From Termitomyces sp. T153 (lineage: Eukaryota; Basidiomycota; Agaricomycetes; Agaricales; Lyophyllaceae), in NCBI GenBank assembly GCA_018296165.2, contig JACKQL020000110.1, forward strand, positions 1 through 64,000: a DNA stretch of 64,000 nt, in the 5' to 3' direction. Below are positions 11,347 to 24,335 of this stretch, in pieces (position 1 is the stretch's first letter; every line of letters begins with the position of its first letter). Made by a program: the position numbers and the translations under genes. A model generated the notes under the pieces. It was not told the origin of the DNA. It searched no databases and saw only the letters and a program-made list of their open reading frames with translations.

Positions 11347-12161
11347 ATTGGTGGAAACAACTTTTCAATTGTGCGGTCGCATAAAGGCCTCATCTTCTGT
11401 CACATCGGCTCGAAATTGTCATCCCATTGAACAGAAGTTAACAGAGGTGTCGGTTCCTACCTTTCTCTCTCGTAATGCAATGTCTTGTTGTCTATTCAGA
11501 GTTCGGGGAGTGCAATCAACGCATATCGGGAGTGATAGGCGGAATCGTGTTTTGAACAGCAGGTCATGACGTTGGCATACTCAATTCGCGACCGAAAACC
11601 TACGGACTTCTGACCTTGGGTCCTGAAAGTACGTGTCGATTAAGAGGAACCCTTTCGACCACTGTTCTTCAATACTTGTTATGTATGCTTGTTTCTGTTC
11701 TTGGACAGCTGTATCGCCGCTAGTGGACGGTCAAAGATGAATTAAGGTTTTCGCGTCTTTCAAAGAGGCACAGCGACCATTTCTTGACTGAGTTTTCTAA
11801 AACTGCGTGATATTATACCTGGCGCGGACTTTTATCTGCCATCTGTATCACCAAATGCGATATTTCCCCGGTTCGAAAGAGGTGTCGACAACTATCACCA
11901 AGCTAGTCAAAACCTGTCTTTCTGACATCGCACGTGCATAAAAATAACAAATCAAAAGTACAATCCCAGTTGTACAGTAGAAGTAGCAACACGACATAGC
12001 AATGCATTATGATACGACTGTTCAAGATAGAAAATGTACATCAGTTAGTCGACGAATGACCTCGACTCGAGGTAAATCATTACAATGACCACGAAGCCAA
12101 CAGAGCAAGACAACATCAAAACAGCATGTAAACGAATAAAAGTGTTAGAAATCGTTTCAGA
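11347..12161. other. Convergent intergenic region, no gene seen
   Basis: Lies between the 3' ends of the MFS gene (+) and the Argonaute gene (-). Short open readings occur but none has a recognisable domain or codon pattern. Presumably it holds the two 3' untranslated regions. Confidence 0.5.
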
Positions 12162-15100
12162 TCAGATCACTACAGCCATATCAGAACGGATCACACTATC
12201 GAGGTAGGAGATCCATCTCACCGAGAAGTACATGACTCTGGACGTGTTAGCATGGAGAGGTTTGAAATCACGTTGAAAGGATTCCAACGTGGCTGTCGCT
12301 TGACTACCCGTAGCCGTCACGGTATCCGAGAAATCCAGGCTTCCTGATGGGTCATAGTGAATTTTTGCCCTTGAACAGACGATGTCTGCATCTATCATGG
12401 GGTTAAGTGTTCAAGTTGATTTCCTAGCAGTGTCATATACTTACAATATACGGGAGCAGGGATAGAGACAGAACGAGTCGAACGAGCATAGACATGACAT
12501 AACGCGAAAGAAAGCGCTTGCATCGAATCAGCGCTGTGCACGGATGAGCTATACCATCCATGAGAAGGACAGGAAATCACATACTTGAAATTGTTCTCCT
12601 GATAACAAGGGGATCAGTGGTAAGCAATGAAAACAGCATAAAAGGGAACCATCCACGAACATCGTACAACACCTAATTATATCAAATAAGAAACAACAAT
12701 TAATTTCAAAGGTATCAATAGGGTACGCACAGAATAATGTGCGGGACGACTCGTTCCGAGCAGGCCACCATGGCTTTGGAGGAAATAATCAAATTCGGTT
12801 GGATGACCGATTTCTCTATCCACTACGGTACCCGCCGGACAATTTCCACTTCTATCAGAGTCCCTCGGATCCTGTGTCTTGAATCTAGTACAACCGATAT
12901 GTGAGCACGCTAATGTTCCCCAGAAAATAGCGATCGGGATCGCACCGGACATGATGACGCTTGCCTACGATGATAACGGTAATTTTGGGGGTCATCTTCA
13001 GCTCTGCGCACGCCTCTGTGAGAGTCTCAGAAACTGGGATCAAGATATGAAGTTGAAATACCACATGCCTTTGATCAATGGAAGTTCTACGAGCAACGTC
13101 AGCCTGTATATTGAAAATACAAGAAATGATCTCACCCAAGTCAAGAACCTGCTGAAATTGGCCTTCAGAAACACCATCTGCAGATCAATTTAGCACTAAA
13201 ATACGGATTCATAATGCTGAAAAAGTTCACCTCGGTAGAAAATAAGACGCTTGGGAGCCGATTGTGATTGCTTTTCTACCTGTGATCGATAACCAGTATA
13301 TTTCTGCAAGATTTCCTGGCAAACCTGTCCAAAATTGTCCAGCGCTGGCAAGATAAATGACATACTTTACACATATCCTTCAGATCATCGATCATCTCCT
13401 GCCTCGAGGTCTGCACTCGCATGGTTGCAATATACTTTGCATTATCAGAGTCAACATTACCGACGACCGCTGTAAAAGAAGGGCGCTCCTGAGATCCGGG
13501 AGCAGGGTGGATAACATCGGCTCCTGCAGAAAGGTAGAAGTTGACAAACATCCGGTCAAGATAAACAGATAGGAGCTCACCCATCACAATTGTCGGGTTT
13601 TTGGGATCCGTAATGGCCTGAACGGATGCAGGATCCGGAATAGTATTGATACCACCCAGTTTCGGGTTGATCCTTTTTCAAGTAGATCGGCAAAGGCAAA
13701 TCACAAAACTCTCAGAAGAACTCACTTTAGGCAGACATTGGCCCAGTACTGAATCTTGGCGCGATAGCATTTGCTTGACTTCAGACACTGAGTCGCAACA
13801 CCCATCTAACAAGAGAAAATAAGCTTCCCGAAAAGAACGTTCAACATAGAAACTAACCGTGATATCACCGAAGCTGAGTAGTTTATAAGGAAATATGAGA
13901 TAAGCATGAAGGGACAAAAGAACAACTCACTGTTTCACCGCATTGTAAATTTCGTTACCACCATCGGGCAAGATAACGACAATCAAGTTGGGTCCACCAG
14001 GAAAACCTTCCCTTTTTGCTTTCTCTGCGGCCGCCGATCCTGCAGCCCTTAATTGCTGGACAGTAACACTAACTTTAGTTGACACTTGCGAAATAATTCA
14101 ACACTTACTTCTGCCACCCTTCCTTGTGCATTCTCCCATCTGATAATCGGATCAGGGTCTCGTACACGCATTCCTTACGCAAGATAGTCACAAGCTGATC
14201 AATCTTCCAGAGAACTTACTCACCGACAGTTTTACAAGCATTGACAAGGCCAGTGACCATATCTTTCGCCACGTCTGCCGAGAAGCGACGCTGGCTTTCA
14301 TAAGAAACAACCACCCATGTCCTGATATCCTCTGCCTTGTAGAATTTCTTGTCAATCCTGATGAAAGTAAGATGTAAAATCGGTTTCAAATGCACAGGCT
14401 TCACTTACATGTTCCAAGACCCATCTCTCGGTTGCTTCATTCGACATTTGAATCAGAGCACATTCAATGAGGAAAGAAATCGCATACTATCGTCGGCTGC
14501 TTGCTTCCTTGGCCATACTTGAGTTTTGGGGGGTCGAGTTTTCGTGCCGTGATTGGAAGGAATCCTGCCGCAGTGTCGACAGACATCCCAAAGCTGCGGA
14601 CATACTCAGATTGGCCGTATGATAATACCTACAGAGAATGAAAAAGGCAAACGTATGTCATTCCAATGGCAAAACCTACCGTGCTTAGACCATTTGAAAT
14701 GCTTTGGAATCGTTCGGCAGGTTTCATAGTCGAAAATTCAACCATATCCTTAGTCTTCTCCGGCGGAATCTGTTTTTTCATAATCTGTCCGGCTGGAACA
14801 TGACACAATTCGAGGGGTATCAAAGCACCAGACCCAACCTAATCATTATGAGCTTTATATGAAGACTTCAAATACAAACAAACCTCGACACAGATATTGG
14901 CCGGAAACCTCAATGGACGATTCGCCTGAGTCCTGAAATAATCAGCGACAGTTATCATTACACCATTCATATTGAAACGAAGAGCATTCGCGCCAGCGCT
15001 GGAAAGCTTCTTAATGACTCGGGGCGGAGCGTTTGGTCTGGTGCTATTGGTGTGTGGGGTAGTGACCTTAAGGCCGATTAAAAAACGTTGCAGACGCAAT

Positions 15101-16282
15101 CTTTCGCGGTCTGGCAGACCCGCTGAAGGAGCAAGTAAATTCGGGTTTTGTTTCTCAAAGAAATCGAGACAGAGGTCAATCAGGTTGCCCGGCTTATACA
15201 TCATGCCGGTCGAAATGTCAACGTTGATGAGCATTCGGCCAATGCCTGGTCGAACAGACTGGAAGAATCCTCTCCAGAGGACAATACCCATCCCGATGTT
15301 CTTTATCTCTTTGTCCGTGAAGAACGATCGGACATTGAATGGATATTTCTCGCTAGGATCCATCCGAACGACCACATTGAGCGCCTATGTTGCGTGTCAG
15401 AACATTTGAATCGCTACTGATTGCAGACTCACCATGATAGCAGTCAGGACCTCCTCATCAATAGAGTATCGTCCATTAACGTATGCATGGAGTACCCTGC
15501 AACGAGATTGATCATGTCAAAGAGACGCCGGATGTTTCTAAGACTCACTCAGGATTGATCTCGTTGACTTTTGTGATCTTAACTTTGTAAACTTTGGGCG
15601 GTCGCTCGCTCGACGCCGTCCGAGGTACTAAAATGACATCGAACTTGCACAAGGTAAGGTTCCGCATACAACACAAGGACATGAGTCCTTACCTGTCGAG
15701 AATTCGACGCCCCGAGGTCGAGTTCATATGAGGCGAACAGATTCTTGCGCCCATCGAAGACAGTCTTGATCCTGAAGATATTAGGAGCAACATCTTCCTC
15801 GAGCTTCTTCAAAAGTAGCCTCCTTATTCGTGGGTGGAGGTCGGATGAAAAGTCTGAGAAAACACATGTATGTCAACGGCATTCTGATGGAGTTCTTTTG
15901 AAAGTGCGTACCAACTACAATGCAAAAGTGAAAGACGGTCTATAAGGTTAAGATATCAACAGTCGCAACACACCATCATAATGCCTTATAATCGTATCTG
16001 GGATCGTTGTCACGATGCTATTCGTTACAATGGCTAATTGCCTTCCGGCCGTGCCATAGCCTGGTCTCCTCACGCCAACAGTCTTTACATGGGCTTAACA
16101 AATGTATTGTAGTATCAGGATAACATCTACGACAATATAAACTCACCACTGCTTGCAAGGCCAACGGGGGAACCCCCGGGTTGAATGTCCCCACGATTCG
16201 CATCGCGACCGCGTGAAGCTCCACGGGAAGGTTGTGGGCTTCCCCTGGGGCCACCGCGTCTAGATGTGCTTCGGGGGGGCAT
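12162..16282 (-). CDS. Argonaute family small-RNA-guided nuclease
   Basis: Core effector of RNA interference: binds small RNAs and pairs them with targets. The start at 16282 opens an Arg/Gly-rich leader ([15 protein letters not shown]). Then come the ArgoN domain ([15 protein letters not shown] near 16050), linker-1 ([19 protein letters not shown] and [18 protein letters not shown], 15375-15200), PAZ (about 14830-14220), MID ([16 protein letters not shown] near 13980-13930) and PIWI (13590-12160). The DEDH slicer residues are visible: Asp in GADVIHPAP, Glu in SRQEMIDDL, Asp in the spliced [10 protein letters not shown] and His in SRAKIHYDP. About 20 short introns fit GT-AG. The reading runs about 19 residues past the usual ...MYFS end, so either a C-terminal extension or a missed last intron exists. 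No disabling lesion seen. Confidence 0.93.
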
Positions 16283-19280
16283 ACTGGTCTTCGCTGCAGA
16301 AAGAGAAGGAAAATGTGTGGAGACACGTATCCTACCGGATGGGGCGGTAACATGCGGTCTTTATAATCACTCGGATGGACTTTCGGCGCATTGCGATGAG
16401 CATGTGACTGATCAATGAGGGCGCTGCACGCCGAATTGCGTAAGTGCTTCTTCTCTCTTTCTGCGAGCATCGCCAAGCTCAAGAAGTCGAAGGACAAAGG
16501 ACCACGAGGTCCTCCATAAGAGCCTGAATGACAGTCAAAAACAGGTAAAAGTGATGATGATGGACTCCTATACCCACTGGGGCCGTGCCCTATGCCGGGT
16601 AACAGGTAAGAATATCCATGGTATGAGCACATAATAGACGCAGCAAAATCATTTTACATAATTATGTCATACGAGATCAGATTCAACGTGTGAGCAGCAG
16701 GAATCCTGACTGTGGACTAGCTGCGGCTTCTATCACTGAACGTAATCTGCACAGCTCTTCTTCTCTCGGGTGACATTACTGCGCAATAGCCGTGGTACAA
16801 CTAGAAGCCAATTCGAACTAGATGGACCTCGTGGCTGTCTGGACAAACGGAATAATCCAGTAGAACCTTCTATATATGTTATATAGGTGTCGTCCAAACT
16901 TCGTGATGAGATTTTTGGCACACCATGTATTTGTCAATGAGAATGTATGATTAAAAACTCTTCAAATAACGGAGATAACGATCAAAACGAGGGAATTCTG
17001 CTGGCCGTGCTACCTATTTCGAAGTCACTCGGCTATTGCGCGTTAGATAAGGTGCGTACGCGACTCGCTTTGGGTCCTCGTTCGCTCGGTCATCCTTACG
17101 AGAGATGTAGACAGTGGCAGAATGAGTAGTTGATAAGGCATTCGAAGGGGACGTCACGAACAACATCAACTTCAATTGTTCCCTGGAAGGGCCTGTCAGT
17201 ATGTAATATTCCTCTTCCAATGGCAGAAATCGTCGTGATTCGTAGCATTTTCAAGCAGTAAGTAATAATATTATTCACTGGCAGCATCTCGACAATCCCA
17301 GCAATCCCAGGACACAGTGTCCGACAGGTTTCAGTAATTTCTACCCCTCGAACAGAACTATATCGTCCAAAGGCTAAAGCAATCGTAGGATACAGGGACA
17401 AAGAGGGGTATAGTGCAAAGGAAAGCGCTCGGAGATGCAATCAGCCAACAGTGCGATTAGGTGGAATTGTAAACGCCGCTCATAGATTAGAAAGAAAACA
17501 GTACTGTCCGCCATGGACATGAATGAAGAGTGAGTTCCAGCACCAGCCATGAGCAGGCCATGAGATACATCATTATCTTGAAACGTGGAAGACAGTATGG
17601 TCGACTCAAGTAGACGAGACAGGAACAGGACCACGTTATATTCGAGAAACGAGGAAGATAGAGAGAGAGTATTCAACAGAGAGGAGAAAAACGGGGGGAA
17701 GCAAGTAAGTTCTGTTCTCGTATACGAAGAGTCGGCGGATATATGTGTGAGAGATAAGGTTCTGTCAAAATGACGACATTCATTCAGTAGATAGTAATTC
17801 CCCGGGATTACAAAACGTCACTTCAAAAGGCACGGAACCACTGAAAACGACAACTGTTGTTAGGTCATGTCCCTCTGCTCAAACCCTGCTCCCGTGTCCT
17901 TGCTCCCCCTGGCAGCTACAAGGTCTGGGAGATGGCATCGACCTCTCCAGTACAATTGCTCCCGAAAGTATTACCAAAATCAGATCAGACTTTCCATCGT
18001 ACTTACTCTCCATTCGGCAGCGTCCCTTGATTGCTCAAGCAAAGACTCAGTAGGCATGTGTCGTGCATGTGAGAACCTTAGATCGAAAATCTTTCCTAGC
18101 CATATTGACCATGGTCTGTGTACTTGTGGTCGGGCAGGAATGTCATAAGGTATGTTCGACGAAGCGCGCGGAGACTAATAGTCATCATGCCGCTGTGATC
18201 AATGTCAGTCATCACTTATACAACGATCGCACAAAGAATGCTTGATTGTAAGTCGCAATAACTCGAGTCTGAGTCCCCTGCGATGTATGCAGCATCAATT
18301 AACCAGAGAATACAGGATCTTATGAGAAATACTTAAAGCCTTGTGAACCGATCATTAATGTTGAAGAAGTATTCGGGATGGACAACGCCATACTCAGTCA
18401 TCGATTGGGATTCAAGCCAGAATAGTTACAGCCAAAAGAAGGAGATACCTCTGTTCACACGTTGAATGTCGTAAGTCGGTGCTTACGAGGACCACAGAAA
18501 ATGCTTTCAATTTAGCTTCCTACGCTTTGAGGCCAGCTTTTTAGCTTCCTGCACTTTGAAGTCATCTTCCTCGATGAGATCAAAATGTCGTGGAAGGCTA
18601 GCGCGGGCCCGGGTGCATTGGCATGACTGGTCAAATCAGATAATCTCAGATAATTGAAAAAAAATTGAACAAATATTTGACAGGCACTCTGCTGAGCCGT
18701 CATTGGGTAGCTTTCGGACCAATAAACATGAGACGAAACTGTGTTTAATACAAAGAGCACAAAGCTCATTGCGGCTGGGAATGGCGATACAATGAGTTAT
18801 GTGGCTGGCGCAGGAGTTACTTTCCTCCAGTAGGTTTTCGTCTGAATGTCAGCCCGAGGTTTTCATACAAGGTTGTGGTCTTTGGCAAGGGAGGGATTTC
18901 AAACAGAAGCTCTCGCAACGAACGAGAGGGCGTCTGTAGAATACACCGTGACGGGGCGCGACCAATGTAGTCCGGCTCTTCGCACGCGAAAGCGCGCCAG
19001 TAATATCTTTCGGCGCTAACACGGCATGTTTAATCGCCGCTTGAATGATATCTCGCTTACGAAGACTCGGAAGGAGATGGACCTGAACTTCACCATTGAT
19101 TCTGAACAAGTATTGTCACGTTGCAATGTTCTTCTGCGCTATACGTCAGCCGCCTTCCGAAGTGTCGCTAAGCAGACAATGGCAGTAGGAAGTTTGCTCA
19201 TTTTCCAGATAAGAGGGATTTCTACATGCGGACGAAACATAGATCCCAATCATTTTAATCACCGTCAATTGCCTCGCCAA
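16283..19280. other. About 3 kb with no supported gene
   Basis: The first ~300 bases probably include the Argonaute promoter. Several 60-114-codon readings on both strands (for example minus 17096-17440 and 17374-17676, plus 17867-18148) were examined. None shows a known domain, a convincing chain of spliced exons or a signal peptide. No RNA gene, strong repeat or transposon motif noted. Confidence 0.45.
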
Positions 19281-20313
19281 TCAATTTTTTCCCTCATGAA
19301 AGACTTCCATGAATCGAGATATCCTGACAGCTGGGCGTGGCGTCTCAGGCTTTGCTGGAAACTCGCGCTTCCCAGGCACTAGACCAGGAATACTGAACAA
19401 TGCCACAGCCAGTATCTCCGGCATCGCAATCAGAGGATACCATAGGCGTTCGTTATTCGCCTTTTGGAAATCATTCACGGTGACCATCGCAAACCCCTCG
19501 CGTACCAACAAAAGGAGTGAGATCAATAGCAGGATGTAGGGCTGGAAACGACCAAAGGCCCCTTTTCCTAGCTTATAGGCACCGTCTGCAACAGTAAGAA
19601 TCAACCATATGACACGAATGCTTGAAAAGGAGGGATATCAGGAAACATACAACGAAGCTCGTTCTTGGCGACGATGAGGGCTTGATAAACCACGAGGACA
19701 GAGAGAACAAAGAAAATGATCGTGCTCGTCGTATGTAGAGACTTTCCGGTTGAGATGGTATTTGAGTCGTTGGAAGTATTGATATCTGAGATGCCGACAC
19801 TGCCCATGACGATCGCTGCAAGGAGTACCAAGCGAAAGAGGTGACGACGCCGGATGACACGTGAAATGATACTCGATGAGGTATGCTCCGAAAGCAACTC
19901 CCTGAGAACCGAGTACTCAGTAGTTGTAGCGCGCAAAAATCGACAATGCACACCGGTCAAGAACAAGATTATAGGTAGAGTAGATGAGCGAGAAGAAACC
20001 GATTGCGAAGAGGACTTCAGCTCCTATCAATAGGCCGACGTTGTTCCCTCTAGTACCTGCTATTGTGGCTCGCAGAATGAAGGAAGTCAGACGGACTAAC
20101 TCGAAATCAAGATCAGTCCTTTATTTGTTTCTGAACAAAGGATGAAAGTTTACCTGCGCAGAAGAACGTAAGGGAATAATATACACGGCTCCGTTCCCTG
20201 AACGATTGCAAGATGAATCCTGCGAGGAAAAGAAGGTAAAGAGCGGCGAAGACAGCGGCCGCAGGGACAGATTGTATTCCGAAGTATGCCACCTCCGTTG
20301 CTGTGATTCCCAT
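19281..20313 (-). CDS. Seven-helix fungal membrane protein (DUF7702-like), intact copy
   Basis: Predicted integral membrane protein of unknown function; the layout resembles fungal 7-TM families such as DUF7702, a name given from memory. Four exons: 20313-20154, 20095-19955, 19901-19651 and 19585-19281 (boundaries within a base or two), all with GT-AG introns. Helices in order: VPAAAVFAALYLLFLAGFI, the SFILRATIAG region, LFAIGFFSLIYSTYNLVL, LFRLVLLAAIVMGSVG, TIIFFVLSVLVVYQALIVA, PYILLLISLLLLV and LIAMPEILAVALFSIPG. A short basic tail ends in HEGKN. The left edge of the tandem duplication (19606) falls in its third intron, so the second copy lacks exon 4. No lesions in this copy. Confidence 0.75.
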
Positions 20314-21084
20314 CGCGATTGGCAGGCGACTTGGAGGTTGGAGGAAGGGAAAAAGACGACATCCATTTCTAGGCTGAAGGACTATTTTAAAAAGTTGAAG
20401 TCTCAGGAACTCCTAATTGATGATTTCGAGGCCTCTATCATGAGATGTCTCAAAAGACCGGGTGAAAGGAGAAAATGCTTACTCGAAATTTCTTTCTTTG
20501 AGAGAGGAGTAGAATGCAATGATAGAATGAACACACTCACCTATATGTTTATGAGGAGCACCATTTCAAAAAACAAGAGAAAGAGAGATCAAATCTGGCG
20601 CTCGAAGATTCATTCAAGTGAATCAAACCTCGAGCTTCAGAATCTGAACAGTCAACTTTAGGGTACGGTCGATGCCGAAATTTATGGCCAACGCTCGCTG
20701 CCGGCCGTGCTGAGAAGCAATGTTGCCTCTTACACATACTTACCGTGACTATGAGGAGGCGACGATGGAACGAATAGTAATATACTATGATTTCTGAATT
20801 TCCTGGTCATTAATGAACATCCTTGAGTAATTTATATCTAAACACGTCAGAACTTGGGTTTTGATCATAATCTGTTTCAAGTTCTTTTAAATTGCTCTGG
20901 ATCTCTTTAACCATGAGCTTCGAATCCTACATTTGAAACCAAGAGAAAGGTTGTCCAATTGAATCTGTTCATGTCACAGGAACTTTCAATATCATATATT
21001 AACAATCCTTCTTTCAATTGAAATGGAATGTCTATTTAATACTTCTCCATCAAAATTCTCTCTACTTCACAATACCTACATTGA

Positions 21085-21251
21085 GAACATTGTCCTGGCA
21101 CAGAACCAATTAGTAATGTATGTCCATTTTTTAACTAAAGGTATGGGTAATAGCAACGCGTCTAACTACGATCGTTTGGTAGTTGTTATCAGGAGACTAC
21201 AGGTTCAACCCCTGGCCCGGTCATGATCATGAGGAAAGGTCCCTTTTTCAA
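21085..21251 (+). other. Invariant block with B-box-like tRNA motif (copy A)
   Basis: About 165 nt identical to 26005-26171 in copy B, although the flanks differ at many positions. It contains AGGTTCAACCCCTGG (B-box/T-arm-like; T-stem four of five pairs) followed by CCCGGTC, and an AACTAC...GTAGTT hairpin upstream. I cannot fold a full cloverleaf: the acceptor has two mismatches and the D-arm is not canonical. A tRNA-derived repeat or small non-coding RNA is possible; a functional tRNA is unlikely. Confidence 0.35.
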
Positions 21252-21760
21252 ATTCTGAACTAAATTATAGCCAGTCAATGGTATGAATCTCAGCCTGATC
21301 GACCGTTCTCCGTTCTCCATCATCATTCCCTGCCAGTTGTCGATGCTTCAATTCTTTGAATTTCTGCAGATTTAGCTTGTCGCTCGTCTCCATATATCAA
21401 AAGGCGTGGCCACGGAAGCGATGTAAGTAATCATATAGTTAGGGTTGAGATTGAGACTGCAATATACTCTGGCTAGCTGACCTCAGATCCTGAACAGACC
21501 ATTGGTTAGTACTGAGCAGCAATAACCGATCTCTTCTGCTTGTCTCTCCTACTTAAAATAAGATTATCCCTCACACATCAGAGCGCCTCCTATTTTTAAC
21601 TTACAACTATACATATACAAATGATGACAGATGGGTTCGGTGTATAGCCACAGGTGCGAGGATTTCCCGATACAATCACCTCCATCATGCATCATGACTC
21701 AACCCATTACTGCGCCATATAAACCCTTCTGATCTGTTACTGAACCTCTTACGTTCCAGC

Positions 21761-23331
21761 ATGCCAGGTGGCCGTCGCAATCCCTTCAGTGTTACAAGAA
21801 TCGTTGATGCTTTTGAGCATGCCAAGTCGAACGCAAAGGAAGTCGCACAAGTGACTAAGACTTTGGCAGAGGCCAAGCTGGGTCAGATCCCGTTTGCCGA
21901 CCTCGAAATACAGGTGAGAGATTATGGGACCATTATTTTGCTTCTTTTCATGATTATCCAAACAAAGTTTATTGGTGCCTCGGGGCTGCCCAAGATGGAC
22001 GTCGTCGGGCATGCTGATCCCTACTTTGTGGCAGACATTGACGAGAAAATTACATTCGTGTGCGTTTGATGTCATTTCTTCTCACTGTCTTTGTTGAAAC
22101 CACGGGTTTAGTTCTGCTGTCAAAGGTAACACTTTGGCTCCGGTATGGAACGAGACTTGGCGAGTCAAAAATGTCCCAGTGGTTGCCGATCTGCACGTTC
22201 AAGTCCTGGACAAGGATGATGATGCCCCTCACGACGACTTTATCGGGAAATTCAAGACCTCTGTATCTGAGGGTACCAAAGAAGCCGAAATCCAGGGACC
22301 TCTTTTCAGAAAGGACAGGGGGTCATTCTGGCTCAAAGTACGTTCATATCATACTTTATATCAAGTATTACAAGACCCAGTTCTCTTAGATCGAGAGCAC
22401 TCCTTCCATCGACAAAGACCCGTCCAGATTCCCCTACCTCTTCGACGGGCCCATACGCTTTTCCAGGCACTATTCTCCGACCGTCGGGATGCTTACGAAT
22501 CTCGATCCTGACCAGCGCCTTTACTCAACATGGAAGATGTACCTTCGCGGCATCCCTCTCTTCTTTGGAGACAAACATCAAGGCTGGAACCGCAACTACA
22601 AAGCCGCTCAAAGCATCTTTCAAGGGCCCACTTCGATCGTTGTGCGTTCAGGTATCCAAGCCGGACATCGAATGCTCTACGCACGGAATGCGCGGAACCT
22701 CTTTGGTGTTATTGACGGGTTCTCTGACGTTGCACAGCTCCTGCATGGTGGGAAGTCGAATCACCCCGATGTGGGTCAATTTGAGCACCGCATCAAACCC
22801 GCGGTGTATACGTATATCATCTCATCAGAGGATGACTCGTTCCGATTCTCTGAAACAGGCGCTGCATTCTTCGTAGACTTTGCGTCGAAACATGCACTGC
22901 ACAGTAACTGTGCCGAGACCGTGCGTTACAGTGGGGAGTTTCACCCACGCCCGAAGGGGGGCTGGGCGGCGTTTAGCGATGATTTTCAGGATCATGAAGT
23001 TAATTGGGAGCTTGTGATTGATAACAACTCGGGCACGTACGCGCCTGATAAGATGCTCTTACCTGACCTCAAGGAAGTCCTGGAATATAATTTTCCCGAG
23101 TTTGAGATTTACGCTTGGGACCGTGAAGACCCCAAGCTTGAGGAGAGCAGGGAGGCGTGTCGGGAGTATGCTTTGAAGCATCGGGGTGTAAAGAAGCATG
23201 AGCTGCAACCTTATGCAGCGTCGGGAGAGGAGACGCTTTCTTATCGCGTCTCTTTGGGTGCTCAACAAGTCGGAGAGGCTGGTAGGAGGATCTTCGAGTC
23301 AGTGACTGGGAATGGTACTGGTAACACGTAA
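21761..23331 (+). CDS. C2-domain protein, paralogue A
   Basis: Fungal protein with one C2 domain, a fold that often binds membrane phospholipids in a Ca2+-dependent way; its biological role is unknown. Exons: 21761-21913, 21968-22059, 22112-22337 and 22390-23331, introns 52-54 nt, all GT-AG. N-terminal helix-rich MPGGRRNPFSVTRIVDAF. The C2 domain spans exons 2-3: IGASGLPKMDVVGHADPYF, then NTLAPVWNETW and a D-rich loop LDKDDDAPHDDFIG with plausible Ca2+-ligand Asp residues. A conserved ~310-residue C-terminal region follows (DPDQRLYSTWKMYLRGIPLF, GTYAPDKMLLPDLKEVLEYN). No signal peptide or membrane helix. Compared with paralogue B, the acidic loop and the C-terminal tail differ most. Confidence 0.85.
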
Positions 23332-23600
23332 TGGGTACTTCATAACTCCCTTCTATCAGATTTGTGCCTGTCAGACTAACTTTTTATTTTGGATGGAGTA
23401 CAAAGATGTGTCCAATACATCGATCATAATGGTAGTACAGATTGGTATGTCATAAGGGACAAGAAAAGACCCCCCAACTATCACCACTGGGGAAATCCCT
23501 ACGAGGCAAAGAAACAGTTTCTTGAGGATGAAAGGGGCCTCGATTTTGAATACAATAATGCTGGAGAAACAAAGCAAGGAGGTAAATCATCGGATATAAA

Positions 23601-24335
23601 TCAGAAAGATGACATTGAAGATTGAGATGAGAAAGTTGACAGAGTCCGTGGCCCAGAATTATATTTGGAATCGTCCGTCCAAGGAGGATTCGAACTCTCA
23701 TTCTCATACTCGTGTCCGTCATTCACGTCCATATCAACGAAAACATTATGACGAACGAGAGGCGAGCTCTTGTAGAACTTGAATGTCAGTGGTGTCTTCC
23801 GGTTTGCGAGGGATCGGTATGTATCGTTCCGCCGCAACAGCATCTTCGCCACTAACTGCTCCATACAGCTAACCATACCCTTCTTCTCCACCACCCTCTC
23901 CTGCTCCCTCTCCTCCTCTATCTCTACACCTTCTGCTCTCAATCTCTTCCTTTCCCTCTCCTTTTCTTGCACCATTTTCAACCTCAACATAGCACCAATC
24001 TCTCTTCCACGTTCTTCTTCTTCCTTACTCTTCGTGCCTCCCACCGCTGATGCACAGCACCATGCTTGAGCAACGTCTGCTCGAGCTGCCGGGCCGCCCG
24101 TTCTGCACTGAATGATCGTCTCCGAAGTTCATTCAGGCGACGGATGTCTGGATCTGTGCTGTCTTCGATGAACGCGGGGTCGGCATCCCAGTTCACCGGA
24201 GACGGCGACCGTGGGATAGATTCGTCCTCTAAGAGAAGAAGACTACCACTACTGGAACCGAGTGACGCGGTCGGGATACCGGGAAGCAAGTGCGAGTCTG
24301 GATCGGGTAGGAACTCATCGAGATCGGTACCGGGT
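23601..24335 (-). pseudogene. Truncated copy A of the acidic coiled-coil gene
   Basis: Matches the last ~230 codons of the intact gene at 28638-30557 (DPDIRRLNELRRRSFSAERA, then a Glu/Arg coiled coil, then KTPLTFKFYKSSPLVRH). The duplication breakpoint at 24335 removes all upstream coding sequence. A 4-nt deletion near 24010-24020, relative to copy B, also shifts the frame inside the coiled coil. Without a promoter and start it is very unlikely to make protein. Confidence 0.85.

Larger units (their letters stand above)
19606..24335. repeat. Tandem segmental duplication, copy A (~4.7 kb)
   Basis: Direct repeat of 24336-29373. It contains exons 1-3 of the membrane-protein gene, a shared ~1.4 kb intergenic stretch, C2 gene A and the 3' part of the coiled-coil gene. 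Left boundary: similarity begins at CATATGACACGAATG (19606). Right boundary: CGGGT at 24331-24335, where copy B goes on as GGGTAAGG but copy A jumps into the start of copy B. Divergence looks like several percent in most parts and lower at the right end; this is judged by eye, without alignment. Confidence 0.92.

Noticed and set aside
9325..16282. A biosynthetic gene cluster with the terpene synthase and MFS transporter
   Set aside because: The cyclase is dead, RAD7 lies between them, and no P450, reductase or regulator is adjacent; the aldo-keto reductase is 40 kb away.
16018..16632. A 204-codon minus-strand open reading frame
   Set aside because: It is a shadow: the Argonaute first and second exons lie in another frame of the same strand, with clear splice sites and conserved motifs.
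17014..17440. Overlapping minus-strand readings that might be exons of one gene
   Set aside because: Neither frame shows conserved motifs and no GT-AG chain produced a sensible protein.
21138..21225. A possible intron-containing tRNA gene
   Set aside because: The T-arm is plausible, but the acceptor stem has two mismatches and no normal D-arm or anticodon arm can be drawn; kept only as a B-box-like block.
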